A DNA stretch of 7,497 nucleotides from an uncultured Roseburia sp. (lineage in GTDB: Bacteria > Bacillota > Clostridia > Lachnospirales > Lachnospiraceae): the NCBI GenBank assembly GCA_947564765.1, contig CANODN010000094.1:1-7497 (forward strand), read 5' to 3'. The translations under genes and the position numbers were made by a program. Under the pieces are notes generated by a model. The model was not told the DNA's origin and ran no database searches. It was given only the letters and a program-made list of their open reading frames with translations. Below are positions 1 to 6,076 of this stretch, one piece after another (the first letter of the stretch is position 1; every line of letters begins with the position of its first letter).

Positions 1-50
1 ATAGTGAAATCCTGCAAAGGACATTATGAAAATTGATAAAATAACTCCAC

Positions 51-79
51 TTGTAAAATCAAAGATTCTATCATATAAT
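51..79 (+). promoter_or_regulatory. Sigma-A-type promoter of the murE-priA-def-fmt operon
   Basis: A -35 box TTGTAA (51-56, four of six consensus bases) is followed by a 17-nt spacer and a perfect -10 box TATAAT (74-79). Transcription would begin near 84-87, leaving a 5' leader of about 55 nt before the murE start at 140. The surrounding sequence is A/T-rich, as expected upstream of a Firmicutes promoter. No operator palindrome or riboswitch-like fold is evident in so short a leader. This is the only strong promoter seen in the window and probably drives the whole gene row. The call rests on sequence match only. Confidence 0.72.
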
Positions 80-127
80 GTACAGGTGTGGCTTTGACGG
101 AGAGGAGAACAAATCCGGCAAAGGAAG

Positions 128-134
128 AGAGGTG
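128..134 (+). promoter_or_regulatory. Ribosome binding site of the MurE-family gene
   Basis: AGAGGTG ends 5 nt before ATG 140 and pairs with the 3' end of 16S rRNA. It settles the start at 140 rather than at the nearby ATG 136, which is in another frame and would be too close to the site. Confidence 0.7.
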
Positions 135-139
135 TATGT

Positions 140-1615
140 ATGAAAGAATTAAGGCAGCTGTTAGAGCGAATAGAATATGAACATATACAGGGGAATCTGG
201 ACCAGACAATTACAGATATCATCTACGATTCCAGAAAAGTAGCGAAAGACTGCGTATTTGTCTGTATAAAAGGCAGTGTATCAGACGGACATCAGTTTGC
301 TGCTGATGCAGCCAAGAAGGGCGCGTCTGTATTAGTGATATCAGAAGATGTTTCTGTCCCGGCAGATACTACTGTGATCAAAGTAAAAGATACCAGATAT
401 GCACTGGCGCTGTTATCTGCGGCATATTTTGATCACCCGGCAGAAACGTTAAAGGTAATCGGAATTACAGGAACAAAAGGCAAGACTACGACGACCTATA
501 TGGTAAAATCCATATTGGAGGGTGCAGGATACAAAGTGGGCCTGATCGGTACCATTGAGACGATTATCGGAGATGAAGTCATTCCTTCTGCCAACACCAC
601 GCCGGAATCTTATCTGGTTCAGCGTTATTTCCGGAAAATGGCAGATATAGGCTGTGACTGCTGTGTCATGGAAGTTTCTTCTCAGGGGCTTATGATGCAC
701 AGGACAGCCGGATTTTTATTTGAAATTGGAATTTTTACTAATATTGAGCCGGATCACATTGGTCCCAACGAACACGCATCTTTTGAAGAGTATCTTTCCT
801 GCAAATCACTGCTGTTTCGCCAGTGTAAACTTGGTATTTTAAACGCAGATGATGCCCGTTATAAAGATATCCTAAAGGATCACACCTGCCAGGTGGAGAC
901 CTACGGTTTTTCCAAAGAGGCAGATTTGTATGCAGAAGATATGCAGCTTGTGCACAAGCCGGGATATCTGGGCGTTTCCTATCATGTATCCGGCAAGCTG
1001 GATTTCGATGTGGAAATCGACGTGCCGGGCAAGTTCAGCGTATATAATTCTCTGACGGCTATTGCAATCTGCCGTCATTTTGACGTGAACATAGATATTA
1101 TGAAGAAGGCTTTGAAACAGGCAAAGACAAAGGGGCGGATTGAGATGATAAAAGTCTCAGACGAATTTACATTGATGATTGATTATGCCCACAATGCCAT
1201 GAGTTTGAAGAGTCTTCTTTCTACGTTAAAAGAATACGAGCCGGGGAGGCTGGTATGTCTCTTTGGCTGCGGCGGAAACCGGGCGAGATCGAGGCGTTTT
1301 GAAATGGGGGAAGTGTCCGGTGAAATGGCGGATTTGACCATTATCACTTCTGACAATCCCAGATTTGAAGAGCCCCAGGCCATTATAGACGATATCAAAA
1401 CGGGAATTCAAAAAACAAAGGGTGCATATATAGAAATCATAGACAGAAAAGAGGCAATCCGGTATGCCATTGCCCACGGACAGCCGAAGGATGTGATTGT
1501 TCTGGCAGGAAAAGGCCATGAGGATTATCAGGAAATCAAAGGGAAAAAATATCCCATGGACGAACGAATTCTGATTGCGGAGATTTTACAGGAGTTAAAA
1601 TGTATGCCGATGTAA
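140..1615 (+). CDS. murE: MurE-family UDP-MurNAc-tripeptide synthetase, divergent paralogue
   Basis: Cytoplasmic Mur ligase of 491 residues, the usual MurE length. MurE enzymes use ATP to join a diamino acid to UDP-MurNAc-Ala-Glu in peptidoglycan synthesis. Seen: a DSR motif at 30-32 in the N-terminal domain; the ATP P-loop GITGTKGKTT at 108-117; NTTPES at 152-157; EVSSQGLMMHR at 178-188; K222 in KSLLF, the expected carbamylated lysine; GRIE at 332-335; DNPRFEEP at 405-412; and AGKGHEDYQ at 456-464. DNPR with G457 and E461 is the pattern of meso-diaminopimelate-adding enzymes rather than lysine-adding ones. Several motifs are unusual: DHIGPNEH (205-212) stands where DHLDYHG is usual, DYAHNAM where DYAHTPD is usual, and GCGGNRARSRR where GCGGDRDxxKR is usual. 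The gene is first in the operon and overlaps priA by 16 nt. The Mur ligase call is firm; the exact substrate, and whether this is the cell's main MurE, are open. Confidence 0.9.
   Translation: MKELRQLLERIEYEHIQGNLDQTITDIIYDSRKVAKDCVFVCIKGSVSDGHQFAADAAKKGASVLVISEDVSVPADTTVIKVKDTRYALALLSAAYFDHPAETLKVIGITGTKGKTTTTYMVKSILEGAGYKVGLIGTIETIIGDEVIPSANTTPESYLVQRYFRKMADIGCDCCVMEVSSQGLMMHRTAGFLFEIGIFTNIEPDHIGPNEHASFEEYLSCKSLLFRQCKLGILNADDARYKDILKDHTCQVETYGFSKEADLYAEDMQLVHKPGYLGVSYHVSGKLDFDVEIDVPGKFSVYNSLTAIAICRHFDVNIDIMKKALKQAKTKGRIEMIKVSDEFTLMIDYAHNAMSLKSLLSTLKEYEPGRLVCLFGCGGNRARSRRFEMGEVSGEMADLTIITSDNPRFEEPQAIIDDIKTGIQKTKGAYIEIIDRKEAIRYAIAHGQPKDVIVLAGKGHEDYQEIKGKKYPMDERILIAEILQELKCMPM
1590..1594 (+). 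promoter_or_regulatory. Ribosome binding site of priA, inside the end of murE
   Basis: AGGAG lies within the last murE codons, 5 nt before ATG 1600. It supports the overlapping priA start and suggests that priA translation is coupled to that of the preceding gene. Confidence 0.65.
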
Positions 1616-3825
1616 TTATTGATATATCCCATGAAAAATTAGACCGGCCGTTTCAATACCGGATACCGGAGGCTTTGGAAGAGAGAATTTATCCCGGTGT
1701 TTCCGTAAAAGTGCCTTTTGGGAAAGGCAACCGCATTCTGCAGGGATTTGTGATTGAGCTGAAAGAACAGGCGGAATTTGCGGAAGATAAAATCAAAGAG
1801 ATTGATTCCGTTGCAAAAGGCAGCGTAGCCATTGAAACACAGTTGATTGCTCTGGCAGCATGGATGCGGCGCAATTACGGCGCCACGATGAATCAGGCTT
1901 TAAAGACTGTAATTCCAGTCCGAAAAAAGACAAAAGCAGTAGAAAAGCGTCTGATCTGTCTGTGTATGGAAGAAAATGAGGCGAAAGAATATCTGGCAGA
2001 ATGTAAAAGAAAGCATTATACGGCAAGGGCAAGACTGTTAGAGGAGCTGCTTTTGTATCCCCAGATTTCTTATGAGATTGTAACGCAGAAATTAAATGTG
2101 AATACAGGCGTCATCCGTGCGTTAGAAGAGAAAAACATAATAAAGGTAAGCAGAGAAGTAGATTACCGAAATCCAATCCGCAATATCAAAAATCAGGGAT
2201 ATCAGATCACCTTAAATCCCATGCAGCAAAATGCGGTGGATGCGGTGCTTAAGAATTTGAAACAGGGAATGCAGGGAACCTATCTTTTGCATGGCGTGAC
2301 CGGCAGCGGCAAAACGGAAGTCTATATGGAATTGATTGCAAATGTGATTGCCATGGGGAAACAGGCAATTGTGCTGATTCCGGAGATTGCATTGACCTAT
2401 CAGACGGTCATGCGTTTTTTCGGACGTTTTGGGAAAAGGGTTTCCATTATCAATTCCAGACTGTCTCAGGGAGAGCGCTACGATCAGTTCCTTCGGGCCA
2501 AAAACGGAGAAATTGATATTATGATCGGACCAAGGTCTGCGTTGTTTACCCCTTTTTCCAATCTTGGACTGATTATCATTGATGAAGAGCATGAGGGCAG
2601 CTACAAAAGCGAAACACTGCCCAGATATCATGCCAGAGAAACGGCTATAGAACGGGCGAGAATGGCAGATGCCTCTGTGGTGCTGGGTTCTGCAACCCCT
2701 TCCATAGACAGCTATTATAAAGCAAAAAACGGGAAATACCAGTTGATTGAGATGAAACAGCGGGTGGCCCAAAAGCCTTTGCCCGTATGTCATATTATAG
2801 ATTTGAGAGCAGAATTAAAAAACGGCAATTATTCTATTTTAAGCAGAAAGCTGCAGGAGCTTATGGAAGAGCGGCTTTCCAAAAAGCAGCAGATTATGTT
2901 GTTTTTAAACCGCAGAGGAATTTCCGGTTTTGTATCCTGCCGTGCTTGCGGACATGTGATCAAATGTCCCCATTGCGACGTATCCTTAAGTCTGCACAAA
3001 AACGGAAGAATGATCTGTCATTACTGCGGATATGAGGAAAAGGCAGCGACGGTCTGCCCTTCCTGTGGCTCCAAATATATCGGAGGATTTAAGGCTGGCA
3101 CGCAGAAAATAGAAGAAATCGTAAAGAAACGGTTTCCGGGAGCAAAAACACTGCGGATGGATTTTGACACCACAAGAAAAAAAGAAGGATATGAAGAGAT
3201 TTTATCTGCCTTCGCCAACCAGGAGGCCGACATTTTGATCGGTACCCAGATGATTGTCAAAGGACATGATTTTAAAAACGTAACACTGGTGGGCATCCTT
3301 GCGGCGGATATGTCTATGTATACCGGGGATTACAGAGCATCGGAGCGTACCTTTCAGCTGCTGACACAGGCGGCGGGAAGAGCCGGAAGAGGAGAAGAAA
3401 AAGGCGAGGTTGTGATACAGACCTATAATCCTGACCATTACAGTATCACCACGGCCAAAAAACAGGACTATCAGACCTTTTATCAGGAGGAAATCGCCAT
3501 AAGACAGCTGCTTTCCTATCCGCCGGTATCCCATATGCTTTTGGTTCTGATTACTTCGTCAAAAGAAGAAGAGGCGAAAGAGGCTGCTCTTTTGATTGCA
3601 TCCCGGATAGAGAAAACACAGGCAGAGGGGCTTAAAATGATAGGCCCGGCTAGTGCGGCAATCGGAAAGGTAAACGATATTTACCGCAGGGTAATTTATT
3701 TCAAACACAAAGATTATGACAGGCTGGTTGCATTAAAGGACGAGATCGAAATTTTTGCAAAAGGCCTGACAGATAAAAAAAAGATAAACATTACATTTGA
3801 TTTTAACCCCATGAACGGGATGTAA
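1600..3825 (+). CDS. priA: Primosomal replication restart helicase PriA (N')
   Basis: A 741-residue superfamily 2 DNA helicase that recognises stalled forks and D-loops and helps reload the replicative helicase. Seen in order: an N-terminal 3'-end-binding domain (about 1-105, with DRPFQYRIP and PFGKGNRILQGFV); a linking winged-helix-like stretch; Walker A GVTGSGKTE at 232-240; the DEEH box at 328-331; GSATPS at 363-368; an eight-cysteine zinc region (C447, C450, C456, C459, C473, C476, C486, C489), enough for two zinc ions; GTQMIVKGHDF at 548-558; and QAAGRAGR at 590-597, the arginine-finger helicase motif. The C-terminus DFNPMNGM matches the family's usual DxxPxxxx end, so the protein is complete. 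The start overlaps murE by 16 nt. Length and motifs are normal. An A8 run near codons 726-728 is the only oddity. Confidence 0.97.
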   Translation: MYADVIIDISHEKLDRPFQYRIPEALEERIYPGVSVKVPFGKGNRILQGFVIELKEQAEFAEDKIKEIDSVAKGSVAIETQLIALAAWMRRNYGATMNQALKTVIPVRKKTKAVEKRLICLCMEENEAKEYLAECKRKHYTARARLLEELLLYPQISYEIVTQKLNVNTGVIRALEEKNIIKVSREVDYRNPIRNIKNQGYQITLNPMQQNAVDAVLKNLKQGMQGTYLLHGVTGSGKTEVYMELIANVIAMGKQAIVLIPEIALTYQTVMRFFGRFGKRVSIINSRLSQGERYDQFLRAKNGEIDIMIGPRSALFTPFSNLGLIIIDEEHEGSYKSETLPRYHARETAIERARMADASVVLGSATPSIDSYYKAKNGKYQLIEMKQRVAQKPLPVCHIIDLRAELKNGNYSILSRKLQELMEERLSKKQQIMLFLNRRGISGFVSCRACGHVIKCPHCDVSLSLHKNGRMICHYCGYEEKAATVCPSCGSKYIGGFKAGTQKIEEIVKKRFPGAKTLRMDFDTTRKKEGYEEILSAFANQEADILIGTQMIVKGHDFKNVTLVGILAADMSMYTGDYRASERTFQLLTQAAGRAGRGEEKGEVVIQTYNPDHYSITTAKKQDYQTFYQEEIAIRQLLSYPPVSHMLLVLITSSKEEEAKEAALLIASRIEKTQAEGLKMIGPASAAIGKVNDIYRRVIYFKHKDYDRLVALKDEIEIFAKGLTDKKKINITFDFNPMNGM

Positions 3826-3832
3826 AAGGAGG
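3826..3832 (+). promoter_or_regulatory. Ribosome binding site of def
   Basis: A near-perfect AAGGAGG starts right after the priA stop codon and ends 5 nt before ATG 3838. It fills most of the 12-nt gap, leaving no room for a terminator or promoter. Confidence 0.8.
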
Positions 3833-3837
3833 AAATT

Positions 3838-4308
3838 ATGGCACTTCGGACAATAAGACTGCAGGGAGATCCCATATTGAATAAGGTATGCAGAGAGGTA
3901 AAGGAAATCACGCCAAAGATTCAGGAGCTGATTGATGATATGTTAGATACCATGTATGAGTCAGGCGGCGTGGGGCTTGCGGCGCCCCAGGTAGGGATTT
4001 TAAGAAGAATTGTAACCATTGATATCGGAGACGGGCCGATTGTTATGGTCAATCCCAGAATTATTTCCTCTGACGGAGAGCAGACAGACGGAGAGGCTTG
4101 TTTAAGTCTTCCGGGTAAGGCCGGAAAAGTTACAAGGCCAAATCATGTAGTTGCAAGAGCTTTTGACGAGGATATGGAGGAATATGAAATCGAAGGAACA
4201 GAGCTTTTGGCCAGAGCAATCTGCCATGAGCTGGATCATCTGGAGGGACATATGTATACGGAGCTGGTAGAAGGGGATCTCTATGATGTGGTAGACGAGG
4301 AGGAATAG
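3838..4308 (+). CDS. def: Peptide deformylase
   Basis: A 156-residue cytoplasmic metalloenzyme that removes the formyl group from the N-terminal methionine of new proteins, the step needed before methionine aminopeptidase acts. The three family motifs are present: GVGLAAPQ at 44-51, EACLSLPG at 86-93 with metal-ligand C88, and HELDH at 130-134 with ligands H130 and H134 and catalytic E131. The usual second motif is EGCLS; here the glycine is alanine, next to the ligand cysteine, a mild change that should keep function. The acidic tail (DVVDEEE) is encoded by GA-rich codons that also hold the ribosome binding site of fmt. The gene sits 12 nt after priA and 2 nt before fmt, its functional partner, as in many Firmicutes. 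Confidence 0.96.
   Translation: MALRTIRLQGDPILNKVCREVKEITPKIQELIDDMLDTMYESGGVGLAAPQVGILRRIVTIDIGDGPIVMVNPRIISSDGEQTDGEACLSLPGKAGKVTRPNHVVARAFDEDMEEYEIEGTELLARAICHELDHLEGHMYTELVEGDLYDVVDEEE
4297..4303 (+). promoter_or_regulatory. Ribosome binding site of fmt, inside the last codons of def
   Basis: GAGGAGG overlaps the codons for the acidic C-terminus of deformylase and ends 7 nt before ATG 4311. The same bases serve as coding sequence and translation signal, implying tight def-fmt coupling. Confidence 0.75.
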
Positions 4309-4310
4309 GA

Positions 4311-5237
4311 ATGCGTGTGATTTTCATGGGAACACCGGATTTTGCGGTGGGTACGTTAGAGGCAGTCCTTGCAGCAGGACATGAAGTGGTTCTTGTCGTG
4401 ACGCAGCCGGACAAACCAAAGGGCAGAGGCAAAGTTATGCAGGCGTCTCCGGTGAAACTGTGCGCGCAAAAACATGGAATTGTCACTTATCAGCCAAAGA
4501 AGATCCGGGAAAAAGAGTGTATCGAATATTTGAGAGAATTTGCACCGGATATTATCATTGTGGCGGCTTTCGGACAAATCCTTCCGAAAGAGATTTTAGA
4601 AATGCCAAAATACGGATGCGTCAATGTTCATGCGTCTCTTTTGCCGAAATACAGAGGAGCCGCTCCCATTCAGTGGGCGGTAATCAACGGAGATGCCGTA
4701 TCCGGCGTTACAACGATGCGTATGGATACGGGACTGGATACGGGAGACATGATTGAAAAAACGGAAGTTGTGCTGGCGGCAGACGAAACCGGCGGCAGTC
4801 TTTTTGACCGGCTTGCCAGAGAAGGAGCAGCCCTTTGCGTGCATACCATGCAGTCCATAGAAGAAGGAACTGCCGTTTATACAAAGCAGGATGAAACAGA
4901 GGCAACCCATGTAGGTATGATTTCCAAGCAAATGGGGTATATTGACTGGAAACAGCCTGCGATTGTGATCGAACGGCTGATCCGGGGATTAAATCCCTGG
5001 CCCAGCGCTTATACCAGATTAAACGGCAAAACATTCAAAATCTGGAGGGCAGAGGCAGAAGAGGGAAACAGTCAAAAGGATGCTGGAACAGTCGTTTTTT
5101 TCGACAAAAAACAGCTGAAAATACAGACCGGAGACGGTATGCTTTCTCTGCTGGAAGTACAGCTGGAAGGAAAAAAGAGAATGGATATTGAGGCGTTTCT
5201 GCGAGGGTATGAGATTGCAGAGGGTACGGTATTTTGA
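4311..5237 (+). CDS. fmt: Methionyl-tRNA formyltransferase
   Basis: A 308-residue cytoplasmic enzyme that moves a formyl group from 10-formyl-tetrahydrofolate to Met-tRNAfMet, marking it for initiation. The N-terminal Rossmann-type domain begins FMGTPDFAV (5-13). The catalytic triad is visible as N105, H107 and D143, in NVHASLLPKYRGAAPIQ (105-121) and MDTGLDTGDM (138-147), the formyltransferase signature with the SLLP loop. A linker with GLNPWPSAYT (227-235 region) leads to the C-terminal tRNA-binding domain, ending FLRGYEIAEGTVF, a typical complete end. It starts 2 nt after def, so the enzymes that add and remove the formyl group are made together. The stop TGA is followed immediately by an in-frame ATG that opens a 35-codon ORF. 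A T7 run lies near codons 262-264. Confidence 0.97.
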   Translation: MRVIFMGTPDFAVGTLEAVLAAGHEVVLVVTQPDKPKGRGKVMQASPVKLCAQKHGIVTYQPKKIREKECIEYLREFAPDIIIVAAFGQILPKEILEMPKYGCVNVHASLLPKYRGAAPIQWAVINGDAVSGVTTMRMDTGLDTGDMIEKTEVVLAADETGGSLFDRLAREGAALCVHTMQSIEEGTAVYTKQDETEATHVGMISKQMGYIDWKQPAIVIERLIRGLNPWPSAYTRLNGKTFKIWRAEAEEGNSQKDAGTVVFFDKKQLKIQTGDGMLSLLEVQLEGKKRMDIEAFLRGYEIAEGTVF

Positions 5238-5345
5238 ATGAATGTGATGTTTGAAACTTTCCGGCAGATGCAGGATTTTAAATTTGCGCAGCTGCTCTTT
5301 TATAACTATGGAACCGTATGCCAAATCGTTACGGCTGCCGGATGA
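5238..5345 (+). CDS. Possible 35-residue small ORF between fmt and the metallopeptidase gene
   Basis: The ATG directly abuts the fmt stop codon and is in the same frame; the ORF ends at TGA 5343-5345, just before the ribosome binding site of the next gene. The peptide would begin MNVMFETFRQMQDFKF and continue with a short aromatic and hydrophobic stretch (AQLLFYNYG). I recognise no family. The nearest purine-rich stretch, AGAGGGT at 5219-5225, is 12 nt upstream, too far for a good ribosome binding site, so expression would depend on reinitiation after fmt. It may be chance, a short translated spacer keeping ribosomes on the message, or a relic of a longer gene. Confidence 0.18.
   Translation: MNVMFETFRQMQDFKFAQLLFYNYGTVCQIVTAAG
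5277..5306 (+). promoter_or_regulatory. Weak candidate internal promoter upstream of the metallopeptidase gene
   Basis: TTTAAA (5277-5282, four of six consensus -35 bases), an 18-nt spacer, and TATAAC (5301-5306, five of six -10 bases) lie in the only sizeable gap of the operon. This could give some separate transcription of the metallopeptidase, rsmB and rlmN genes. In A/T-rich sequence such matches arise by chance, and the spacer is one base longer than ideal. Confidence 0.22.
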
Positions 5346-5348
5346 ATT

Positions 5349-5354
5349 AGGAGG
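5349..5354 (+). promoter_or_regulatory. Ribosome binding site of the zinc metallopeptidase gene
   Basis: A perfect AGGAGG ends 8 nt before ATG 5363 and fixes that start. The gene has its own strong site rather than relying on coupling to fmt, consistent with the longer gap before it. Confidence 0.8.
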
Positions 5355-5362
5355 AAATAATT

Positions 5363-6076
5363 ATGCGATACGGATATTATGGTTTTTGGGATTCTACTTA
5401 TATACTGGTGATTATCGGTGCGGTGATCTGTATGATTGCATCGGCAAGGGTGAAAAGTACATTCAACAAATATTCCAGATACCGCAGTATGAGCAATCTG
5501 ACAGGCGCACAGGCTGCGGAGCGGATTCTGCATTCGTCGGGAATTTATGATGTTACCATTCGTCATGTATCCGGGAATCTGACCGATCACTATGATCCCA
5601 GAAACAAGATGCTGAACTTATCAGACAGCGTGTATGGTTCCACGTCAGTGGCAGCCGTAGGGGTAGCAGCCCATGAATGCGGACATGCCATTCAGCATCA
5701 GAAGAATTATGCGCCCCTTTCCATAAGGAGTGCTATTGTTCCGGTGGCAAATTTTGGTTCTACACTGGCATGGCCGTTGATTTTGATCGGTCTGATTTTC
5801 AGCAGCCGCATGGGGAGCAGTCTGATCATGCTTGGCATTATCTGTTTTTCCTTTGCAGTGATTTTTCAGCTGGTGACCCTTCCGGTGGAATTTAACGCAT
5901 CGGCAAGGGCTATGCGGATTCTTGGAAACACCGGAATCTTAGGGTCGGAGGAATTAAAGAAAACAAGAAAAGTGTTAAGTGCAGCGGCTCTTACCTATGT
6001 TGCCAGCGCGGCGGCAGGTATTTTGCAATTACTTCGGCTGATACTTTTATTTGGAGGCAGACGTGACAACAGATAG
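5363..6076 (+). CDS. YugP-type membrane zinc metallopeptidase
   Basis: A 237-residue integral membrane protein of the YugP-like zinc metallopeptidase family (Pfam Zn_peptidase_2). Seen: an N-terminal hydrophobic helix (about 13-28) without a cleavage site; a soluble stretch with LTGAQAAERIL and DHYDPRNKMLNLS, both typical of the family; the zinc site HECGH at 104-108 (H104 and H108 ligands, E105 catalytic); two further hydrophobic helices (about 122-147 and 151-173); VEFNASARA at 175-183, where E177 is the likely third zinc ligand as in M48/HtpX-like proteases; and a last helix (about 208-230). The active site should lie at the membrane surface. The natural substrate of the family is not known to me; a membrane-protein quality-control role by analogy to HtpX is only a guess. 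Its end overlaps rsmB by 14 nt. Confidence 0.9.
   Translation: MRYGYYGFWDSTYILVIIGAVICMIASARVKSTFNKYSRYRSMSNLTGAQAAERILHSSGIYDVTIRHVSGNLTDHYDPRNKMLNLSDSVYGSTSVAAVGVAAHECGHAIQHQKNYAPLSIRSAIVPVANFGSTLAWPLILIGLIFSSRMGSSLIMLGIICFSFAVIFQLVTLPVEFNASARAMRILGNTGILGSEELKKTRKVLSAAALTYVASAAAGILQLLRLILLFGGRRDNR
6053..6057 (+). promoter_or_regulatory. Ribosome binding site that decides the rsmB start
   Basis: GGAGG lies 5 nt before GTG 6063. The in-frame TTG at 6051 overlaps this site and cannot use it, and the GTG at 6078 is 20 nt away, so GTG 6063 is the best start. The site lies inside the last codons of the metallopeptidase gene. Confidence 0.75.

Noticed and set aside
1..36. Possible C-terminal tail of an upstream gene
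   Set aside because: Two frames are open to stops at 27-29 and 34-36, but fewer than 12 codons are visible, so no gene can be identified.
26..97. A 23-codon ORF (ATG 26 to TGA 97) with an AAAGGA stretch just upstream, possible leader peptide
   Set aside because: It overlaps both promoter boxes, so it could not be translated from the murE transcript, and it has no recognisable content.
2212..2793. A 193-residue antisense ORF inside priA
   Set aside because: It lies opposite the highly conserved helicase core, has no recognisable domain and no ribosome binding site evidence; it is a shadow of priA codon use.
4708..5034. Antisense ORFs opposite fmt (also 4596-4931 and 4130-4486)
   Set aside because: They overlap each other and a certain gene, and show no family features.
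5251..5550. A 99-residue TTG-start ORF overlapping the start of the metallopeptidase gene in another frame
   Set aside because: Most of its length is out of frame with a clear protein family, and the TTG lacks a ribosome binding site.
6051..6062. A TTG start for rsmB four codons upstream
   Set aside because: The TTG overlaps the GGAGG ribosome binding site, which is correctly spaced for GTG 6063 instead.
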